From NCBI RefSeq assembly GCF_018326285.1, contig NZ_AP023362.1, forward strand, positions 868,001 to 932,000: DNA of 64,000 nt, written 5' to 3'. The notes beneath the pieces are model-generated. The model was not told the DNA's origin, made no database searches, and saw only the letters and a list, made by a program, of their open reading frames with translations. This DNA comes from Mycolicibacterium sp. TY81. Lineage in GTDB: Bacteria > Actinomycetota > Actinomycetes > Mycobacteriales > Mycobacteriaceae. Shown here one piece after another: positions 41,153-50,736 of this stretch; the stretch's first letter is position 1; the number at the start of each line of letters is the position of its first letter. The position numbers and the translations under genes were made by a program.

Positions 41153-42403
41153 TCAGGAAGCCGCCCGCCATGACTGATCGACGGGGTCGAAGGCGATGGG
41201 CAGGGTGAGCGGTCCGCTCAGGCCCACCAACGGTTTCCACGGCACCGGCCCGGTCACGCGGGCGTTGGGCATGCGCTGGGTCATGAGGGCGAGCGCTTCG
41301 GCCAGCTCCATCTTGGCCAGGTGCACGCCGAGGCAGTAGTGCATCCCGGCGCCGAAGGTCTGCATCGCCGGGGCGCCCGCGCGGGTGATGTCGAGGCGGT
41401 CGGGATCGTCGTACACGGCGGGGTCGCGGTTGGCCGCGCCGGTGTTCACCTGCAGGAAAGTTCCTGCGGGAAACAGCATTCCGGCGAGTTCGACATCCTC
41501 GCGGGCCATCCGCAGCGAGCTGATCACGATGGGGGAGTGCCGCATGGTCTCTTCGACGGCACGGTCGGCCATATCCGGGTGCGCCCCCAGGAGCGCCCAC
41601 TGGTCCGGGTGCTCACACAGGACCTGTACCGAAGCGGCCACCTGGTTGCGGGTGGTGTCGGTGCCGGCCGCCAGCAGGCCGGTGGACAGCATGCGCAGTT
41701 CGTCGGCACTGAGCCGGTCACCGTCCTCCTCGGCGCGGATGAGATCCGAGATCAGATCGTCGGTGAGATTGTCGCGCCGACGGGCAACCATGTCGTCGAT
41801 GTAGTCATCAAGCGCGTCCCACGCGGTCAGGATCGCGGTCTCGTGTTCGGCGACGTGCCAGTCGAAGGCCTGCATGAAATCGTCCACCCAGGCCGACAAT
41901 TGTGCCCAGTCCTCGGCGGGGGCGCCGAGCAGCGCACAGATGACCGGGGTCGGGTACTGGCGCGCGATATCGGTCACCACGTCGCAGTGCCCGCGGGCCA
42001 CCTGGCGGTCGATCAGATCGCTGACGACGTCGACGACCGTGGTGCGCAGGCGTTCGATGGCGCGGCGGCTGAAGGCCGTCGCGATCAGTCGGCGCAGGCG
42101 GGTGTGTTCGGGACCGTCGATGCTGATGATCGATGCGCTGACGCGGTCCCACACCGGGCCCGACGTGATGCCCTGCGCCACGAGGAACATGCCCTGGGGT
42201 ATCCGGAATCGCGGATCGCGCAGCACTTCGTGCGCGAGGTCGTAGGTCAGCACCTCCTGCCCGTGCGGCCCCATCGCGATCGGCGACTGCGCCCGCGCCG
42301 GCGCGAGGATCGCCTGCGCTTCGTCGGGGCTTTGCGCGCCCGAATAGTCGATCGCCGGAAGCGTGACGTCGAAGACGCTCGGAATACCGCTGGCAATGGT
42401 CAT
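41153..42403 (-). CDS. cytochrome P450
   Basis: Haem-thiolate monooxygenase of about 416 residues from the ATG at 42403 (430 from the GTG at 42445). The I-helix reads LLAAGTDTTRNQ, the K-helix ExxR is ETMR, and the haem loop reads FGAGMHYCLGVHLAKME with the cysteine ligand. The B-to-G region has the TRLRRLIATAFSRRAIE segment. This is a class I bacterial enzyme needing separate ferredoxin and reductase; neither is adjacent. The CYP family and substrate cannot be told here. It is followed at 60 bases upstream by rbsK on the same strand. Confidence 0.92.
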   Translation of the reverse strand: MTIASGIPSVFDVTLPAIDYSGAQSPDEAQAILAPARAQSPIAMGPHGQEVLTYDLAHEVLRDPRFRIPQGMFLVAQGITSGPVWDRVSASIISIDGPEHTRLRRLIATAFSRRAIERLRTTVVDVVSDLIDRQVARGHCDVVTDIARQYPTPVICALLGAPAEDWAQLSAWVDDFMQAFDWHVAEHETAILTAWDALDDYIDDMVARRRDNLTDDLISDLIRAEEDGDRLSADELRMLSTGLLAAGTDTTRNQVAASVQVLCEHPDQWALLGAHPDMADRAVEETMRHSPIVISSLRMAREDVELAGMLFPAGTFLQVNTGAANRDPAVYDDPDRLDITRAGAPAMQTFGAGMHYCLGVHLAKMELAEALALMTQRMPNARVTGPVPWKPLVGLSGPLTLPIAFDPVDQSWRAAS

Positions 42404-42463
42404 GCGTCGACTATCCGGCGTCGCGGCCGGCAGATCATCCGCCAAGTGGCGTATATCTGCGCG

Positions 42464-43330
42464 TCAGTTTGACGCGTCGTCTTCCAGCGCGTCCTCGATG
42501 ACCTCGTCTCGCGGTGCGCAATCGCCGGCACCGGGTGTCAGGGTGGCGAGCGCGCCGGCTGTGACGGCCCGCCGGAGGGCATGCGCGGGGTCCGCGGTCC
42601 AACCCGCAGCCAGAACGCCGGCGAAGACATCACCCGCGCCGGTGGTGTCGACGGCTTCGACCCGGGGCGCCGGGACCTGTGTCTCACCGTCCGCCGTGCG
42701 GTGCTCCGCGCCGTCGGCGCCCCGCGTGATCACCAGGTGTGGGACGGGCCAATGCCATTGGGCGGCTTCGGTTTCGTTGACGATCACAACGTCGGTGACG
42801 GCGGCCAGCGCGGCGAGCACCTCCGGATCGGTGCCGGCAGGAGAGGCGTTCAGCACGACCGTCGCGCCGGCGTCCTTCGCCAGCCGCGCCGCCGCCAGCG
42901 CGGTGGCCGGCGGGATCTCCAGCTGCAGCAACAGCACGTCGCAATCGGCGACCACCGCGCGAACGTGTGCGGAGTCCAGGGTCAGGTGTCCGTTGGCGCC
43001 CGGCGCCACCACGATCATGTTTTCGGCGTTGTGGCCGACCATGATCGCCGCGGTACCACTCGGGACCGGCAGGCTGACGGTCGCGACCAGACCGACGCCG
43101 TTGTCCTGCAAGTGCTTTCGCAGCGCGCCGCCCGTGGCGTCGGCTCCGAGCGCGGCGACGAGCTGGACATCGGCACCCGCCCGGGCCGCCGCGACGGCCT
43201 GATTGCCGCCCTTGCCGCCGGGCTCCGAATGCAATGACGACGCCAGCACCGTCTGCCCCGGTCCCGGCAGGTCGGCCAAATCGAAGACCAGGTCCATGTT
43301 CACGCTGCCCACGACAGTGATGCGAGTCAC
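42464..43330 (-). CDS. rbsK: ribokinase, PfkB family
   Basis: Sugar kinase of 288 residues. The N-terminal motif is [23 protein letters not shown], followed by the substrate loop [16 protein letters not shown] and, near the C terminus, the catalytic [16 protein letters not shown]. All are typical of ribokinase, which phosphorylates D-ribose at C5. No ribose transporter genes are adjacent. Position agrees with Rv2436. Its start is divergent from proA, 56 bases apart. Confidence 0.92.
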   Translation of the reverse strand: MTRITVVGSVNMDLVFDLADLPGPGQTVLASSLHSEPGGKGGNQAVAAARAGADVQLVAALGADATGGALRKHLQDNGVGLVATVSLPVPSGTAAIMVGHNAENMIVVAPGANGHLTLDSAHVRAVVADCDVLLLQLEIPPATALAAARLAKDAGATVVLNASPAGTDPEVLAALAAVTDVVIVNETEAAQWHWPVPHLVITRGADGAEHRTADGETQVPAPRVEAVDTTGAGDVFAGVLAAGWTADPAHALRRAVTAGALATLTPGAGDCAPRDEVIEDALEDDASN

Positions 43331-43386
43331 CGGGCCACCGTAGCCCCGACCGGCCCGGACCGCCGATACCTCGTTACCCTGGGTTA

Positions 43387-44634
43387 ATGAGTGTGCACGC
43401 AGCTACGGACACCGATCTGCGCCAGCAGGTGCATGACGCCGCCCGGCGGGCCCGCGTCGCGTCGCGCGTGCTGGCCACGCTGACCACCGAAGCCAAGAAC
43501 CGCGCGCTGCACGCCGCGGCCGATGCAGTGCTCGCCGCCGCGGACCTGGTGCTCGCCGCCAACGCCGAGGACATCGACGCCGCACGCGCCGCCGGCACCG
43601 CCGAGGCGATGATCGACCGCCTGGCCCTGAACCCCCAGCGCCTCGACGGCATCGCCGCCGGATTGCGGCAGGTCGCCGGGCTGCCGGACCCCGTGGGTCA
43701 GGTGCTGCGCGGCAGCACGCTGCCCAATGGTCTGCAGATTCGTCAGCAGCGGGTGCCGCTCGGCGTGGTCGGCATGGTCTACGAGAGCCGGCCCAATGTG
43801 ACGGTCGACGCCTTCGGGCTGGCGCTGAAGTCCGGCAACGCGGCGCTGCTGCGTGGCAGCTCGTCGGCAGCCCGGTCGAATGCGGCTCTGGTCACCGCAC
43901 TGCGGGCGGCGCTGGCCGCCGAGGGCCTGCCCGAGGACGCGGTGCAGCTGCTGCCCAGCGAGGACCGCGCCAGCGTCACCCACCTGATCCAGGCTCGCGG
44001 GCTGGTCGACGTGGTGATCCCGCGCGGCGGCGCCGGCCTGATCGACGCCGTGGTGCGCGACGCCACCGTGCCGACCATCGAGACCGGCGTCGGTAACTGC
44101 CACGTCTACGTCCACGAGGCCGCCGATCTCGACATGGCCGAGAGCATCCTGCTGAACTCCAAGACCCGCCGTCCCAGCGTGTGCAACTCGGCCGAGACCC
44201 TCCTGGTGGACCGGGCCATCGCCGACACCGCGCTGCCGCGGCTGGTGACCGCGCTGCAGGACGCCGGGGTGACGGTGCATCTGGACCCGAGCGAAGACGA
44301 GCTGCGCGCCGAGTTCCTGTCGCTCGACATGGCGGTTGCCGTGGTGGACGGTGTCGACGGCGCCATCGCGCATGTCAACGAGTACGGCACCGGGCACACC
44401 GAGGCGATCGTCACGACCAATCTTGCTGCGGCCCAGCGGTTCTCCGAACAGGTGGACGCTGCCGCCGTGATGGTCAACGCGTCGACGGCCTTCACCGACG
44501 GTGAGCAGTTCGGCTTCGGCGCCGAGATCGGCATCTCGACCCAGAAGCTGCACGCGCGCGGTCCGATGGGGCTGCCGGAACTGACCTCCACCAAATGGAT
44601 CGTGTGGGGCGACGGCCAGACCCGGCCCGTGTAA
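43387..44634 (+). CDS. proA: glutamate-5-semialdehyde dehydrogenase
   Basis: Second enzyme of proline synthesis: reduces glutamyl 5-phosphate with NADPH. It has 415 residues of the aldehyde-dehydrogenase fold. Cys238 in [12 protein letters not shown] is catalytic, with [16 protein letters not shown] and [13 protein letters not shown] in the cofactor domain. A TACCCT hexamer at 43375-43380 ends seven bases before the ATG, so it may be leaderless. It begins the compact run that ends with degV, with 12 bases before the MoxR gene. Confidence 0.97.
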   Translation: MSVHAATDTDLRQQVHDAARRARVASRVLATLTTEAKNRALHAAADAVLAAADLVLAANAEDIDAARAAGTAEAMIDRLALNPQRLDGIAAGLRQVAGLPDPVGQVLRGSTLPNGLQIRQQRVPLGVVGMVYESRPNVTVDAFGLALKSGNAALLRGSSSAARSNAALVTALRAALAAEGLPEDAVQLLPSEDRASVTHLIQARGLVDVVIPRGGAGLIDAVVRDATVPTIETGVGNCHVYVHEAADLDMAESILLNSKTRRPSVCNSAETLLVDRAIADTALPRLVTALQDAGVTVHLDPSEDELRAEFLSLDMAVAVVDGVDGAIAHVNEYGTGHTEAIVTTNLAAAQRFSEQVDAAAVMVNASTAFTDGEQFGFGAEIGISTQKLHARGPMGLPELTSTKWIVWGDGQTRPV

Positions 44635-44646
44635 GAGGAGAAGAAC

Positions 44647-45537
44647 TTGAGTACACCCGCTCGTTCGGTGCCGCTGTTCGGCGAAAATGCCGCCATCGAT
44701 GACGTCGCCAAGCGACTCACCGAAACCGGATACCTGCCCGACACCGCAACGGCCACAGCGGTTTTCCTGGCGGACCGGCTGGGCAAGCCGCTGCTGATCG
44801 AAGGACCGGCGGGTGTCGGCAAGACCGAACTGGCCCGGGCCATCGCCCAGTGCACGGGGTCGGAGCTGGTGCGGCTGCAGTGCTACGAGGGCGTCGACGA
44901 GGCCCGCGCGCTGTATGAGTGGAACCACGCCAAGCAGATCCTGCGGATCCAATCGGGTCAGCAGTCTGGTGACTGGGACCAGACCAAGATGGACGTGTTC
45001 AGCGAGGAGTTCCTGCTGAGCCGGCCGCTGCTGACGGCCATCCGCCGCACGGAGCCCACCGTGCTGCTGATCGACGAGACCGACAAGGCCGACATCGAGA
45101 TCGAAGGCCTGCTGCTGGAGATCCTGTCCGACTTCGCCGTCACCGTGCCCGAACTCGGCACCATCAAGGCGCAGCAGACACCGCTGGTCGTGCTGACGTC
45201 GAACGCCACCCGCGAACTGTCCGAGGCGCTCAAGCGTCGCTGCCTGTTCCTGCACATCGACTTCCCCGACCCCGATCTGGAACGGCGCATCCTGTTGTCC
45301 CGGGTGCCCGAGCTGCCGGAGAAGATCGCCGACGAGCTGGTCCGGATCATCGGCGTGCTGCGCGGCATGCAGCTCAAGAAGCTGCCGTCGGTCGCCGAGA
45401 CCATCGACTGGGGCCGGACGGTATTGGCGTTGGGCATGGACACCATCGATGACGAGATGATCGCCGCGACGCTGGGTGTGGTGCTCAAACACCAGTCAGA
45501 TCAGCAGCGCGCCATCGGCGAGTTGAAGCTGAACTAG
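44647..45537 (+). CDS. MoxR-family AAA ATPase
   Basis: AAA+ ATPase of the MoxR clade, 296 residues. Walker A is EGPAGVGKTELARAIA near residue 55, Walker B VLLIDETDKADIEIE, and the sensor region SNATRELSEALKRRC. MoxR proteins pair with VWA-domain proteins and act as chaperones for enzyme or metal-centre assembly. The partner lies 10 bases downstream. The start is TTG at 44647 with the site AGAGGAGAAG before it. It equals Rv2426c. Confidence 0.93.
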   Translation: MSTPARSVPLFGENAAIDDVAKRLTETGYLPDTATATAVFLADRLGKPLLIEGPAGVGKTELARAIAQCTGSELVRLQCYEGVDEARALYEWNHAKQILRIQSGQQSGDWDQTKMDVFSEEFLLSRPLLTAIRRTEPTVLLIDETDKADIEIEGLLLEILSDFAVTVPELGTIKAQQTPLVVLTSNATRELSEALKRRCLFLHIDFPDPDLERRILLSRVPELPEKIADELVRIIGVLRGMQLKKLPSVAETIDWGRTVLALGMDTIDDEMIAATLGVVLKHQSDQQRAIGELKLN

Positions 45538-45547
45538 GGGAGTCCGC

Positions 45548-46993
45548 ATGGCCGTCGCCCGCACGCCCGCGCAACCGCTTGCCCCGCACGGCATTCCGGG
45601 CCACCTCGTGGGGTTCGTCGAGGCCCTGCGCAAGGTGGGCATCAACGTCGGGCCGTCGGAGACCGTCGATGCCGGCCGGGTGATGGCCACCCTGGGACTG
45701 GGTGACCGCATGGTGCTGCGCGAGGGTCTGGCGTGTGCGGTGCTGCGCCGGCCCGACCATCGCGAGACGTACAACGCGCTGTTCGACCTGTGGTTCCCCG
45801 CGGCCATGGGGGACCGGGCGGTCTTGGAACTCGACGACGACGAGGATCCGGAGCACCGGCCCGACCGGATCCCGCCCGAGGACGTCGAGGGCATGCGCGC
45901 GGCACTCGTCGACCTGCTGTCCGACGCGGACATGGCGAACCTCGACGACCGCCTGATGGCGATGATCGCGCAGATCGTCGACGCCTACGGCAAGTACAAC
46001 TCGAGCCGGGGCCCGTCGTACTCGTCGTATCAGGCGCTCAAGGCCATGGGTCTGGACCAGCTCGAAGGCAAGCTGCTGGCCGGACTGCTGGCGCCGTACG
46101 GCGACGAGCCCACGCCGACGCAGGAGCAGATCGCCAAAGCGATTGCCGCCAAGCGTATTTCGCAGCTGCGGCACATGGTCGAGTCGGAGACCAAGCGGCG
46201 CACCGCCGAGCAGATCGGCCGCGACCACGTGCAGACCTACGGCATCCCGCAGCTGGCCGAGAACGTCGAATTCCTCAGGGCGTCAGGCGATCAGCTGCGG
46301 CAGATGCGCAATGTCGTTGCGCCGCTGGCCCGTACGCTGGCCACCCGGCTCGCGGCGCGCCGGCGTCGTTCCCACGCCGGCCAGATCGACCTGCGCAAGA
46401 CCCTGCGCAAGTCGATGTCGACCGGCGGCGTGCCCATCGAGGTCGTCCTCAAGAAGCCGCACCCGGCCCGTCCCGAGCTGGTGGTGCTGTGCGACGTGTC
46501 CGGCTCCGTCGCGGGCTTCAGCCACTTCACGCTGATGCTGGTGCATGCCCTGCGTCAGCAGTTCTCGCGGGTGCGGGTCTTCGCCTTCATCGACACCACC
46601 GACGAAGTCACCGAGCTGTTCGGCCCCGACGCCGACCTGGCCGTCGCGGTGCAGAAGATCACCCGCGAGGCCGCCGTCTACACCCGGGACGGGCATTCGG
46701 ACTACGGCCACGCGTTCGTCTCGTTCCTGGACAAGTGGCCCAACGCGCTCTCGCCGCGCACGGCCCTGCTGGTGCTCGGCGACGGCCGCAACAACTACCG
46801 CAACCCGCAGGCCGACCTACTGGCACACATGGTGAACGCCAGCCGGCACGCGCACTGGCTCAACCCCGAGCCCAAGCACCTGTGGGGCAGCGGCGACTCC
46901 GCGACGGCCAAGTACCAGGACGTCATCACCATGCACGAATGCCGGTCGGCCAAGCAGCTCGCGTCGGTGATCGACAACCTGCTGCCCGTCTGA
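45548..46993 (+). CDS. VWA-domain protein (CoxE-like), MoxR partner
   Basis: Protein of 481 residues. A helical N-terminal half is followed by a basic segment ([19 protein letters not shown]) and a C-terminal von Willebrand A domain with the MIDAS motif DVSGSVAGF near residue 316 and the later SDYGHAF threonine/serine-loop region. It resembles CoxE-type proteins, which work with MoxR-like ATPases to mature molybdenum enzymes. The client is unknown; no CO dehydrogenase genes are here. It equals Rv2425c. Confidence 0.9.
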   Translation: MAVARTPAQPLAPHGIPGHLVGFVEALRKVGINVGPSETVDAGRVMATLGLGDRMVLREGLACAVLRRPDHRETYNALFDLWFPAAMGDRAVLELDDDEDPEHRPDRIPPEDVEGMRAALVDLLSDADMANLDDRLMAMIAQIVDAYGKYNSSRGPSYSSYQALKAMGLDQLEGKLLAGLLAPYGDEPTPTQEQIAKAIAAKRISQLRHMVESETKRRTAEQIGRDHVQTYGIPQLAENVEFLRASGDQLRQMRNVVAPLARTLATRLAARRRRSHAGQIDLRKTLRKSMSTGGVPIEVVLKKPHPARPELVVLCDVSGSVAGFSHFTLMLVHALRQQFSRVRVFAFIDTTDEVTELFGPDADLAVAVQKITREAAVYTRDGHSDYGHAFVSFLDKWPNALSPRTALLVLGDGRNNYRNPQADLLAHMVNASRHAHWLNPEPKHLWGSGDSATAKYQDVITMHECRSAKQLASVIDNLLPV

Positions 46994-47048
46994 TTCCCGC
47001 AAACACGCACGTTCGCGGGTATCAGGGGCTCCAGTAAGCTGGCCAATC

Positions 47049-47678
47049 GTGACTCGACGCAGGCTGGGCGTGATGGGTGGGACGTTCGACCCCATCCACC
47101 ATGGACACCTCGTCGCGGCCAGCGAGGTGGCCGACCTGTTCGAACTCGACGAAGTGATCTTCGTGCCGACCGGGCAGCCCTGGCAGAAGCGCGACCGGCA
47201 CGTCACCGCCGCCGAGGACCGGTACCTGATGACGGTCATCGCGACGGCCGCCAACCCGCGGTTCTCCGTGAGCCGCGTCGACATCGACCGCGGCGGCCCG
47301 ACCTACACCAAGGACACCCTGCGCGACCTGGCCCGGCAGAACCCGGACACCGACCTGTTCTTCATCACCGGCGCCGACGCGCTGGCCTCGATCCTGTCGT
47401 GGCAGAACTGGGAGGAACTGTTCTCCACGGCCCGGTTCATCGGGGTCAGCCGGCCCGGCTACGAGCTGGACGGGAAACACATCGAGGCGGCACAGAAAGA
47501 ACTGCCGCTCGACGCCCTGACCCTGGTCGAGGTGCCTGCGCTGGCCATCTCGTCGAGCGACTGCCGTCGCCGCGCCCAGGCCAACCGGCCCATCTGGTAC
47601 CTGGTGCCCGACGGCGTCGTCCAATACGTGTCCAAACGTGGGCTCTACCAACCCACGAACAAGCAGGAGAATTCATGA
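47049..47678 (+). CDS. nadD: nicotinate-nucleotide adenylyltransferase
   Basis: Adenylates nicotinic acid mononucleotide, the step before nadE in NAD synthesis. It has 209 residues. The nucleotidyltransferase signature [15 protein letters not shown] is at the N terminus, with VPTGQPWQK in the middle and [12 protein letters not shown] near the end, the latter replacing the common ISSTxIR form. The GTG at 47049 is preceded by a TAAGCT hexamer about 10 bases upstream. Its stop overlaps the rsfS start (ATGA). Confidence 0.97.
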   Translation: MTRRRLGVMGGTFDPIHHGHLVAASEVADLFELDEVIFVPTGQPWQKRDRHVTAAEDRYLMTVIATAANPRFSVSRVDIDRGGPTYTKDTLRDLARQNPDTDLFFITGADALASILSWQNWEELFSTARFIGVSRPGYELDGKHIEAAQKELPLDALTLVEVPALAISSSDCRRRAQANRPIWYLVPDGVVQYVSKRGLYQPTNKQENS

Positions 47679-48097
47679 CGGCCACCCCCGAAGCCCTCAG
47701 CATGGCGACCGTCGCCGCCCGTGCGGCCGCCGCCAAGCTCGGCGAGAACATCAGCGTCATCGACGTCTCGGATCAGTTGGTCATCACCGACTACTTCGTC
47801 ATCGCTTCCGCGTCCAACGACCGCCAGGTCAACGCCATCGTCGACGAGGTCGAGGAGAAGATGCGCTGGGCGGGTCACAAGCCGGCCCGTCGCGAGGGTG
47901 CCCGCGAGGGCCGCTGGGTGCTGCTCGACTACGTCGACATCGTGGTGCACATCCAGCACCAGGAGGAGCGCGAGTACTACGCGCTGGACCGGCTGTGGCG
48001 GGACTGCCCGGCCGTCGAGGTCGACCTGGATGGTGCGCTGCCGGTCAACCCCGACGGAGACGACGCATCCGACGAGTCCGCCGAGGGCCGAGAGTGA
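47675..48097 (+). CDS. rsfS: ribosomal silencing factor RsfS
   Basis: Binds L14 on the large ribosomal subunit and blocks subunit joining in stationary phase. The product is 140 residues, with the nucleotidyltransferase-like Iojap fold: [31 protein letters not shown], and [24 protein letters not shown]. The last 25 residues are an acidic tail. The ATG at 47675 overlaps the nadD stop, and its stop overlaps the next GTG. An upstream open frame has no similarity. Confidence 0.96.
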   Translation: MTATPEALSMATVAARAAAAKLGENISVIDVSDQLVITDYFVIASASNDRQVNAIVDEVEEKMRWAGHKPARREGAREGRWVLLDYVDIVVHIQHQEEREYYALDRLWRDCPAVEVDLDGALPVNPDGDDASDESAEGRE

Positions 48098-48762
48098 GGA
48101 ACCGCCGCCTCCTGCTGCTGCGTCACGGTCAGACGGAGTACAACGCCACCAGCCGGATGCAGGGTCAGCTCGATACCGACCTCAGTGATCTGGGCCGGGC
48201 GCAGGCGGTGGCGGCGGCCGAGGTGCTGGCCAAGCGCCAGCCCCTGGTGATCGTGTCCTCCGATCTGCGCCGCGCTCTCGACACCGCGACGACGCTGGGG
48301 GACCAGGCCGGGATGCCGGTGTCGATCGACGAGCGGCTACGCGAGACGCACCTCGGGGACTGGCAGGGCCTGACCCATCACGAGGTCGACGACATTGCGC
48401 CCGGTGCGCGGCTGGCCTGGCGTGACGACGCCCGCTGGGCGCCGCACAACGGCGAGAGCCGGGTGGACGTGGCGAGACGCAGCCTCCCGGTGGTGGAGGA
48501 GCAGCTGCGCAATCTGCCCGAATGGGGAGTCGACGAGGTCGACCGACCCGTGGTGCTCGTCGCGCACGGCGGGCTGATCGCCGCGCTGACCGCGGCCCTG
48601 CTGGAGCTTCCCGTCGACAACTGGCCGATCCTCGGCGGCATGGGCAACGCCAGCTGGGTGCAGCTGTCGGGGCACAGTGCCGGACTCGCCGACGACGATC
48701 CGGTGAAGTGGCGGCTGGACGTGTGGAACGCCTCGGCTCAGGTGGCCAACGATGTCCTCTGA
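48094..48762 (+). CDS. gpgP: glucosyl-3-phosphoglycerate phosphatase
   Basis: Histidine-phosphatase-fold enzyme that removes the phosphate of glucosyl-3-phosphoglycerate to give glucosylglycerate, the second step of methylglucose lipopolysaccharide (MGLP) synthesis. It has 222 residues, closely like the M. tuberculosis enzyme. The catalytic motif is [11 protein letters not shown] with His11, the second histidine is in [20 protein letters not shown], and the [10 protein letters not shown] acid loop lies between. The GTG overlaps the rsfS stop by four bases. Its end overlaps octT by 11 bases, and both enzymes serve MGLP. Confidence 0.95.
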   Translation: MRNRRLLLLRHGQTEYNATSRMQGQLDTDLSDLGRAQAVAAAEVLAKRQPLVIVSSDLRRALDTATTLGDQAGMPVSIDERLRETHLGDWQGLTHHEVDDIAPGARLAWRDDARWAPHNGESRVDVARRSLPVVEEQLRNLPEWGVDEVDRPVVLVAHGGLIAALTAALLELPVDNWPILGGMGNASWVQLSGHSAGLADDDPVKWRLDVWNASAQVANDVL

Positions 48763-49504
48763 CACGCCGACTGCCTCGAAGAAGCCCGTCCTTCTCGTCT
48801 TCTGCGACTCACTGTCCTACTACGGGCCGACCGGCGGGCTGCCGTCCGACGATCCACGCATCTGGCCCAACATCGTTGCGTCCCAACTCGGTTGGGACCT
48901 CGAGCTCATCGGCCGCATCGGCTGGACCTGCCGCGACGTGTGGTGGGCCGCGACGCAGGATCCGCGGTCGTGGGCGGCGTTGCCGAAGGCCGGCGCGGTG
49001 ATCTTCGCGACGTGCGGCATGGACTCGCTGCCGTCGCCGTTGCCGACGGCACTGCGGGAACTGATCCGCTACGTGCGGCCGCCGTGGCTGCGCCGCATCG
49101 TGCGCGACGGTTACGGCTGGCTGCAGCCGCGCCTGTCGCCGATCGCGCGGCCCGCGCTGCCGGCGCACCTGACGGTCGAATATCTCGAAGAGACCCGCGG
49201 GGCAATCGATTTCAACCGTCCTGGCATTCCGTTCGTCGCCACCATTCCGTCGGTGCACATCGCGGAGACCTACGGCAGCTCGCACCGCTGGCGCGACGCC
49301 ACCGTCGCGGCGATCACCGATTGGGCCGAGGGTAAGCAGATTCCGGTCGTCGACCTCAAGGCCGCCGTCGGTGACGAGGTGATGTCGGGCCGCGCCAACC
49401 CGGACGGTATCCACTGGAACTTCGAGGCGCACCGTGCCGTCGCCGAACTGATGCTCAAGGGGCTGGCCGAGGCCGGTGTGGTGTCGCAGCGGACCGACGA
49501 CTAG
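48752..49504 (+). CDS. octT: diglucosylglycerate octanoyltransferase
   Basis: GDSL-like acyltransferase of 250 residues, equivalent in position and length to Rv2418c (OctT), which adds octanoate to diglucosylglycerate, the primer of MGLP. The nucleophile serine lies in FCDSLSYYG near the N terminus. The acid/base pair lies in [12 protein letters not shown] near the end. [16 protein letters not shown] in the middle is typical of this family. The ATG at 48752 lies inside the end of gpgP. Confidence 0.92.
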   Translation: MSSDTPTASKKPVLLVFCDSLSYYGPTGGLPSDDPRIWPNIVASQLGWDLELIGRIGWTCRDVWWAATQDPRSWAALPKAGAVIFATCGMDSLPSPLPTALRELIRYVRPPWLRRIVRDGYGWLQPRLSPIARPALPAHLTVEYLEETRGAIDFNRPGIPFVATIPSVHIAETYGSSHRWRDATVAAITDWAEGKQIPVVDLKAAVGDEVMSGRANPDGIHWNFEAHRAVAELMLKGLAEAGVVSQRTDD

Positions 49505-49506
49505 CC

Positions 49507-50343
49507 ATGGCTGTGGTGGTGGTCACCGACTCGTCGGCTCGGCTTGACCCAGATGAGTTGAAGCGCTGGGACATTCGGGTCGTGCCGCTGCATGTGCTGC
49601 AGGACGGCACCGACTACCAGGACGGGATCGACCCGATTCCGCAGGACATCCAGGACCGGTCGCACGTGTCCACCTCGGGCGCGGCGCCCGCGGATCTGAC
49701 CGATGTCTACAAGCAGGCGCTGGCCGACAGCGGCGGCGACGGCGTGGTGGCGGTGCATCTGTCGGCCGGTCTGTCGAGTACGTTCAGTTCCGCCGCGGCC
49801 GTGGGCCGTGAGCTGGGTTCGTCTGTGCGCGTGGTCAATTCGCGATCGGCGGCGATGGGGGTCGGCTTCGTCGCGCTGGCAGCGGCCCGCGCCGCAGCGG
49901 CCGGCGCCGACCTGGATGCCGTTGAGGCGCTGGCACGTGCGGAATCCGGGCGGCAGCACGGGTTCATCGTCGTCCACCGTTTGGACAACCTGCGGCGTAG
50001 TGGCCGCATCGGCACCGCCGCGTCCTGGCTCGGCACCGCATTGTCGCTGAAGCCGTTGCTGCAGTTGGACATCGACGGCCGGCTGGTGCTCGATCAGCGA
50101 ATCCGAACCGTGGCCAAGGCTCATGCCGCGATGATCGAACGGGTGGTCGCGCTGGTCGGTGAGCGGCCCGCAGCGATCGCCGTGCACCACGTCGACAACC
50201 ACGACGACGCCGCGCAGATCGGCGCCGCACTGACTTCCCGCCTGCCCCAGGTCGATTCACTTGTCGTGACCGACATGGGGCCGGTGCTGGCGGTGCATGT
50301 CGGCTCCGGCGCCGTCGGCGTCATCGTCAACACGCAGGACTAG
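49507..50343 (+). CDS. DegV family fatty-acid-binding protein
   Basis: Protein of 278 residues with the DegV fold: VVVTDSSARLDPDELKRWDI at the N terminus, the STSGAAPADL loop, SAGLSSTFSSA and the VHRLDNLRRSGRIG segment. Firmicute DegV (FakB) proteins bind a fatty acid for the FakA kinase; no FakA-type kinase is nearby. Equals Rv2417c. It starts two bases after octT and closes the proA-degV run. Confidence 0.92.
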   Translation: MAVVVVTDSSARLDPDELKRWDIRVVPLHVLQDGTDYQDGIDPIPQDIQDRSHVSTSGAAPADLTDVYKQALADSGGDGVVAVHLSAGLSSTFSSAAAVGRELGSSVRVVNSRSAAMGVGFVALAAARAAAAGADLDAVEALARAESGRQHGFIVVHRLDNLRRSGRIGTAASWLGTALSLKPLLQLDIDGRLVLDQRIRTVAKAHAAMIERVVALVGERPAAIAVHHVDNHDDAAQIGAALTSRLPQVDSLVVTDMGPVLAVHVGSGAVGVIVNTQD

Positions 50344-50419
50344 CGGCCCGGCGCCGGGGAGCTTTTTCCGGCAGTCTGCCAACAACTACGCGGGCAAGCG
50401 CGCGGTGCTGGCCGGTTTT

Positions 50420-50437
50420 CGAGTACCCGTCTACTCG
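50420..50437. promoter_or_regulatory. 18-bp inverted repeat upstream of the 68-residue gene
   Basis: CGAGTACCCGTCTACTCG has 6-bp perfect arms and a 6-base spacer, 82 bases before the ATG at 50519. Candidate operator for the small gene. Confidence 0.45.
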
Positions 50438-50518
50438 CGATCCGGCGCCGTCGTCGTCGCACTCTGAAATCCCGCGCGGCACTCCATCGCCGCGAACCCC
50501 GATTGAAAGGTGACGACG

Positions 50519-50725
50519 ATGAGCCACACACTGAACCTCGGCTGGACCCACGCCCTGCCGTTTCACGCACCCACGGTGCCCCAGTGGATCACCAACATGG
50601 AGCGCTCTGTCGGCCAGGCCATGCACCGGCTGGCCGACGAGCACCACCCGGAGAACCCGGTCTACGAGACACACTTCGACTTCATCGAAGAAGCGCTCAT
50701 GGCGCGCGAAATGTACCGGCTGTGA
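50519..50725 (+). CDS. hypothetical 68-residue protein
   Basis: Small protein from the ATG at 50519 (site GAAAGG before it); a GTG at 50510 is a less likely start. It is rich in His, Trp and acidic residues (HALPFHAPTVPQW, RLADEHHPEN) and predicted helical at the C terminus. There is no signal peptide or membrane helix. Codon use resembles the neighbours. Family not recognised. It is flanked upstream by an inverted repeat and converges on the dehydrogenase gene, 11 bases away. Confidence 0.5.
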   Translation: MSHTLNLGWTHALPFHAPTVPQWITNMERSVGQAMHRLADEHHPENPVYETHFDFIEEALMAREMYRL

Positions 50726-50736
50726 CGGCTTTTGGC

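Noticed and set aside
50347..50367. Terminator after degV
   Set aside because: CCCGGCGCCGGG with a nearby T run is visible, but the stem can only form four pairs with a normal loop.
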